From the NCBI GenBank assembly GCA_937894065.1, contig CALCST010000002.1:81297-145296 (forward strand): DNA of 64,000 nt, in the 5' to 3' direction. Of the stretch, positions 62,120-64,000 are shown one piece after another. The notes below the pieces were generated by a model. The model was not told the DNA's origin and did no database searches. It worked only from the letters and a program-made list of their open reading frames with translations. The stretch is from an uncultured Parabacteroides sp. GTDB taxonomy: Bacteria; Bacteroidota; Bacteroidia; Bacteroidales; Tannerellaceae. The position numbers and the translations under genes were made by a program. The stretch's first letter is position 1. The number at the start of each line of letters is the position of its first letter.

Positions 62120-63823
62120 TCAATACACAAACTTGATTATTCTTGCCGAATATCCAGGAATTACCACTTGATACGGCCATGATTCTGTCAATGTACTTAC
62201 AGTTTCAAACCCACTGAACAAATCAATTTGTCTTGCAGCCTTATTATCCTCAAATCCCAATACATTAAAGGCATCTGAAGGAATTTCAACACGCACTTTT
62301 TGCTCGCTCTTGTCGAAATTAGCTACAATGAGAATGACTTCATTATCATATTTCCTTAAAAATGCATACTGACGATGAGTATTAAAATATGGATTCGATG
62401 AATTTGCATACATCAAGTCATAAAATTCCCCTTTGACAATAGCTGGCTCTTCTTTTGCCAAATGAAGTATTTTAGAATATGTTTGACGCAAATATTTCTG
62501 TTCTTCACTAAGACCTGCCCCGTCAAACTTTCCATTGTTATTCCAGTCACGCAACGATTTCAAACTCCAATAATCAAATATGGTTGTTCGTCCGTCACGG
62601 CCACTAAAGCCTTCCTCATCCATTCCCGGCTCACCTAGTTCCTGACCGCAATAAATCATAACCGGATTCGTATTCATAAGTGCAGAAACAGCCATAGCAG
62701 GTATTCCAGGAAGTGCATTCCCGGCGAAAAAGTCTGAAGCAATTCTCTGCTCATCATGATTTTCAAGGAAATTCAGCATATTGCTTTGTATTCCGTCAAG
62801 TGATTGCCAGCAATATGATATATCTGAAGCATATTGATTTCCGCACATCACATTACGAAGTGTATCATACAATCCAACTTTATCATACAAATAATCAAAA
62901 TGACCATTGAAGATATAGTTTCTATATTCAGATGGATTATAAACTTCAGCAATAAAACATACAGGATATTTCTCTTTTACTGCCGGTATTGCCCAATTCC
63001 AAAACTCAACAGGCACCATTTCTGCCATGTCACAACGGAAACCATCAATACCTTTAGCAGCCCAGAACAAAAGAATGTTAAGCATTTTCTTCCATGTACT
63101 TGGTATAGGATTGAAATGCTTAGTTCTTCCATTCATGTAATCAACTCCGTAATTCAACTTCACAGTTTCATACCAGTCATTTTGAGAAGGGAAAGCAGAA
63201 AAACAGTCGTTTCCTGTAACCTTTGCGGGGAATTCGCTGTATTCATAATCTTCGCATTGAGCTCCGAAATGAAGCACCAAAGGTTGATCAGGTATATAAT
63301 AGAAATTGTTGTTTGGATCAAAAGCTTTCGTACAATCATCTTTTTCTCCCAAACCTTCAATATATGAATGACGGACATCCGACTTGTACTGACGAGCAAC
63401 ATGATTAGGGACAAAATCAATTATAACTTTCATACCAGCTTCATGAGTTCGCTCAACAAGAGCCTCGAATTCCTCCATTCTATTAGTAACATTGTCCGCC
63501 AAATCAGGATCAATATCAAAATAGTCCTTGATTGCATATGGAGAACCGGCGTTACCTTTTACAACCGCATCATGGTCTTTTGCTATATTATATAATGTAT
63601 AATCTGTTTTTGTGGCATGTTCGATTACACCAGTGTACCAGATATGATTTACACCTAGTTCCTTTATTTTGGATAAAGCTTCCGGAGTAAAATCTGAAAA
63701 CTTTCCCACACCATTTTCAAATATACTTCCGTTTTTCACTGGCGATGTGGTCATGTTTCCAAACCAGCGTGGGAACACTTGGTAAATAACCATTTTCTCT
63801 GTTTGTTTTCTATCAGTTTTCAT
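62120..63823 (-). CDS. Alpha-amylase family protein (GH13)
   Basis: The 567-residue protein lacks a signal peptide, so it acts in the cytoplasm on glycogen- or malto-oligosaccharide-like substrate. The four GH13 regions are found: region I DFVPNHVAR, region II GFRCDMAEMVP (nucleophile Asp), region III FIAEVYNP (acid Glu) and region IV FLENHDEQR (third Asp). A C-terminal beta domain starts near residue 480. An alternative start is the Met ten codons in (63793), right before VIYQVFPRWF. The gene has no sus-type neighbours here. Confidence 0.92.
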   Translation of the reverse strand: MKTDRKQTEKMVIYQVFPRWFGNMTTSPVKNGSIFENGVGKFSDFTPEALSKIKELGVNHIWYTGVIEHATKTDYTLYNIAKDHDAVVKGNAGSPYAIKDYFDIDPDLADNVTNRMEEFEALVERTHEAGMKVIIDFVPNHVARQYKSDVRHSYIEGLGEKDDCTKAFDPNNNFYYIPDQPLVLHFGAQCEDYEYSEFPAKVTGNDCFSAFPSQNDWYETVKLNYGVDYMNGRTKHFNPIPSTWKKMLNILLFWAAKGIDGFRCDMAEMVPVEFWNWAIPAVKEKYPVCFIAEVYNPSEYRNYIFNGHFDYLYDKVGLYDTLRNVMCGNQYASDISYCWQSLDGIQSNMLNFLENHDEQRIASDFFAGNALPGIPAMAVSALMNTNPVMIYCGQELGEPGMDEEGFSGRDGRTTIFDYWSLKSLRDWNNNGKFDGAGLSEEQKYLRQTYSKILHLAKEEPAIVKGEFYDLMYANSSNPYFNTHRQYAFLRKYDNEVILIVANFDKSEQKVRVEIPSDAFNVLGFEDNKAARQIDLFSGFETVSTLTESWPYQVVIPGYSARIIKFVY

Positions 63824-63883
63824 AGGTCTATATATTTAGCATAATAGCGAAAGCTTATTATGCATTCATTATCTTTATTAATT

Positions 63884-64000
63884 AAGTTAAGTTTCGCAAG
63901 TTGCTCAACTTATATAAAGTAAACAAGGCATACAAGTTGACAAGATCAGAACACCTGTAATTTCACAAATTATTATCCAAAAATCTTGTTAACTTGTCTT
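63884..64000. repeat. R1 intergenic hairpin repeat, copy l (long form, reaches the right edge)
   Basis: Starts AAGTTTCGCAAGTTGCTCAA, then AAACAAGGCATACAAGTTGA and CAAGATC on the left; the right arm begins ATCTTGTTAACTTGTC at the window end. The rest lies outside. Confidence 0.72.

Overview
The window is a stretch of chromosome from a member of the Bacteroidales, most like Bacteroides or Phocaeicola. The evidence is the gene set (type III glutamine synthetase, GTPase-altered EF-G paralogue, HECLGH-type dipeptidyl-peptidase III, methylmalonyl-CoA mutase small subunit, O-acetylhomoserine sulfhydrylase), the many lipoproteins, the lack of Shine-Dalgarno sequences, and repeated promoters of the Bacteroidetes form TTTG-N18-20-TAnnTTTG. 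I cannot name the species from sequence alone.

Layout. 1-2.2 kb: 5' part of mutA, divergent from tRNA-Glu. 2.2-6.9 kb: GH20 hexosaminidase lipoprotein, an AT-rich orphan membrane glycosyltransferase-like gene and a cation diffusion exporter. 6.9-8.7 kb: a radical SAM/SPASM enzyme and its partner lipoprotein, lying exactly between a decayed tRNA 3' half and an intact tRNA-Thr. 8.8-15.7 kb: hypothetical genes, sugar isomerase-like gene, valS and a GHL10-type hydrolase. 16-23 kb: uvrA, pseudouridine synthase, DsbD-like reductase, mazG. 23-24.6 kb: ECF sigma cassette and tRNA-Leu. 24.8-28.7 kb: groSL and hisS. 28.9-33.5 kb: oxidoreductase, a small winged-helix/membrane protein operon with a visible operator pair, mnmA, a PAP2 phosphatase and dgkA. 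33.6-45.2 kb: cobalamin island with cobI, btuFCD-type transporter genes, and an operon of four two-domain fusion enzymes for anaerobic corrin-ring synthesis headed by a zinc dehydrogenase. 45.4-53 kb: zinc protease, purA, an unannotated 36-residue membrane protein, AlkD-like protein, dipeptidyl-peptidase III, a zeta-toxin-like kinase with a 56-residue overlapping partner, hemW. 53.6-64 kb: EF-G2-like gene, metY, MATE exporter, glnN, prs, and a GH13 amylase-family gene.

The cobalamin genes and mutA fit together: methylmalonyl-CoA mutase needs B12. CbiD and CbiG domains mark the anaerobic (cobalt-early) route. Cobalt insertion, side-chain amidation and nucleotide-loop assembly genes are not in the window.

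Three kinds of non-coding structure stand out. Family R1, built from AAGTTGACAAGG and its complement in long hairpins, occurs about twelve times, always between genes. Family R2, AT-rich with TTTTTCATATATTATGAAAA-like modules, occurs three times, each in a gene-start region. A single 90-bp palindrome at the end of the btu genes can fold in two exclusive ways. The most interesting biology is the radical SAM/lipoprotein pair in its tRNA-bounded slot, followed by the R1 hairpins, the zeta-like pair and the tiny membrane protein before purA.
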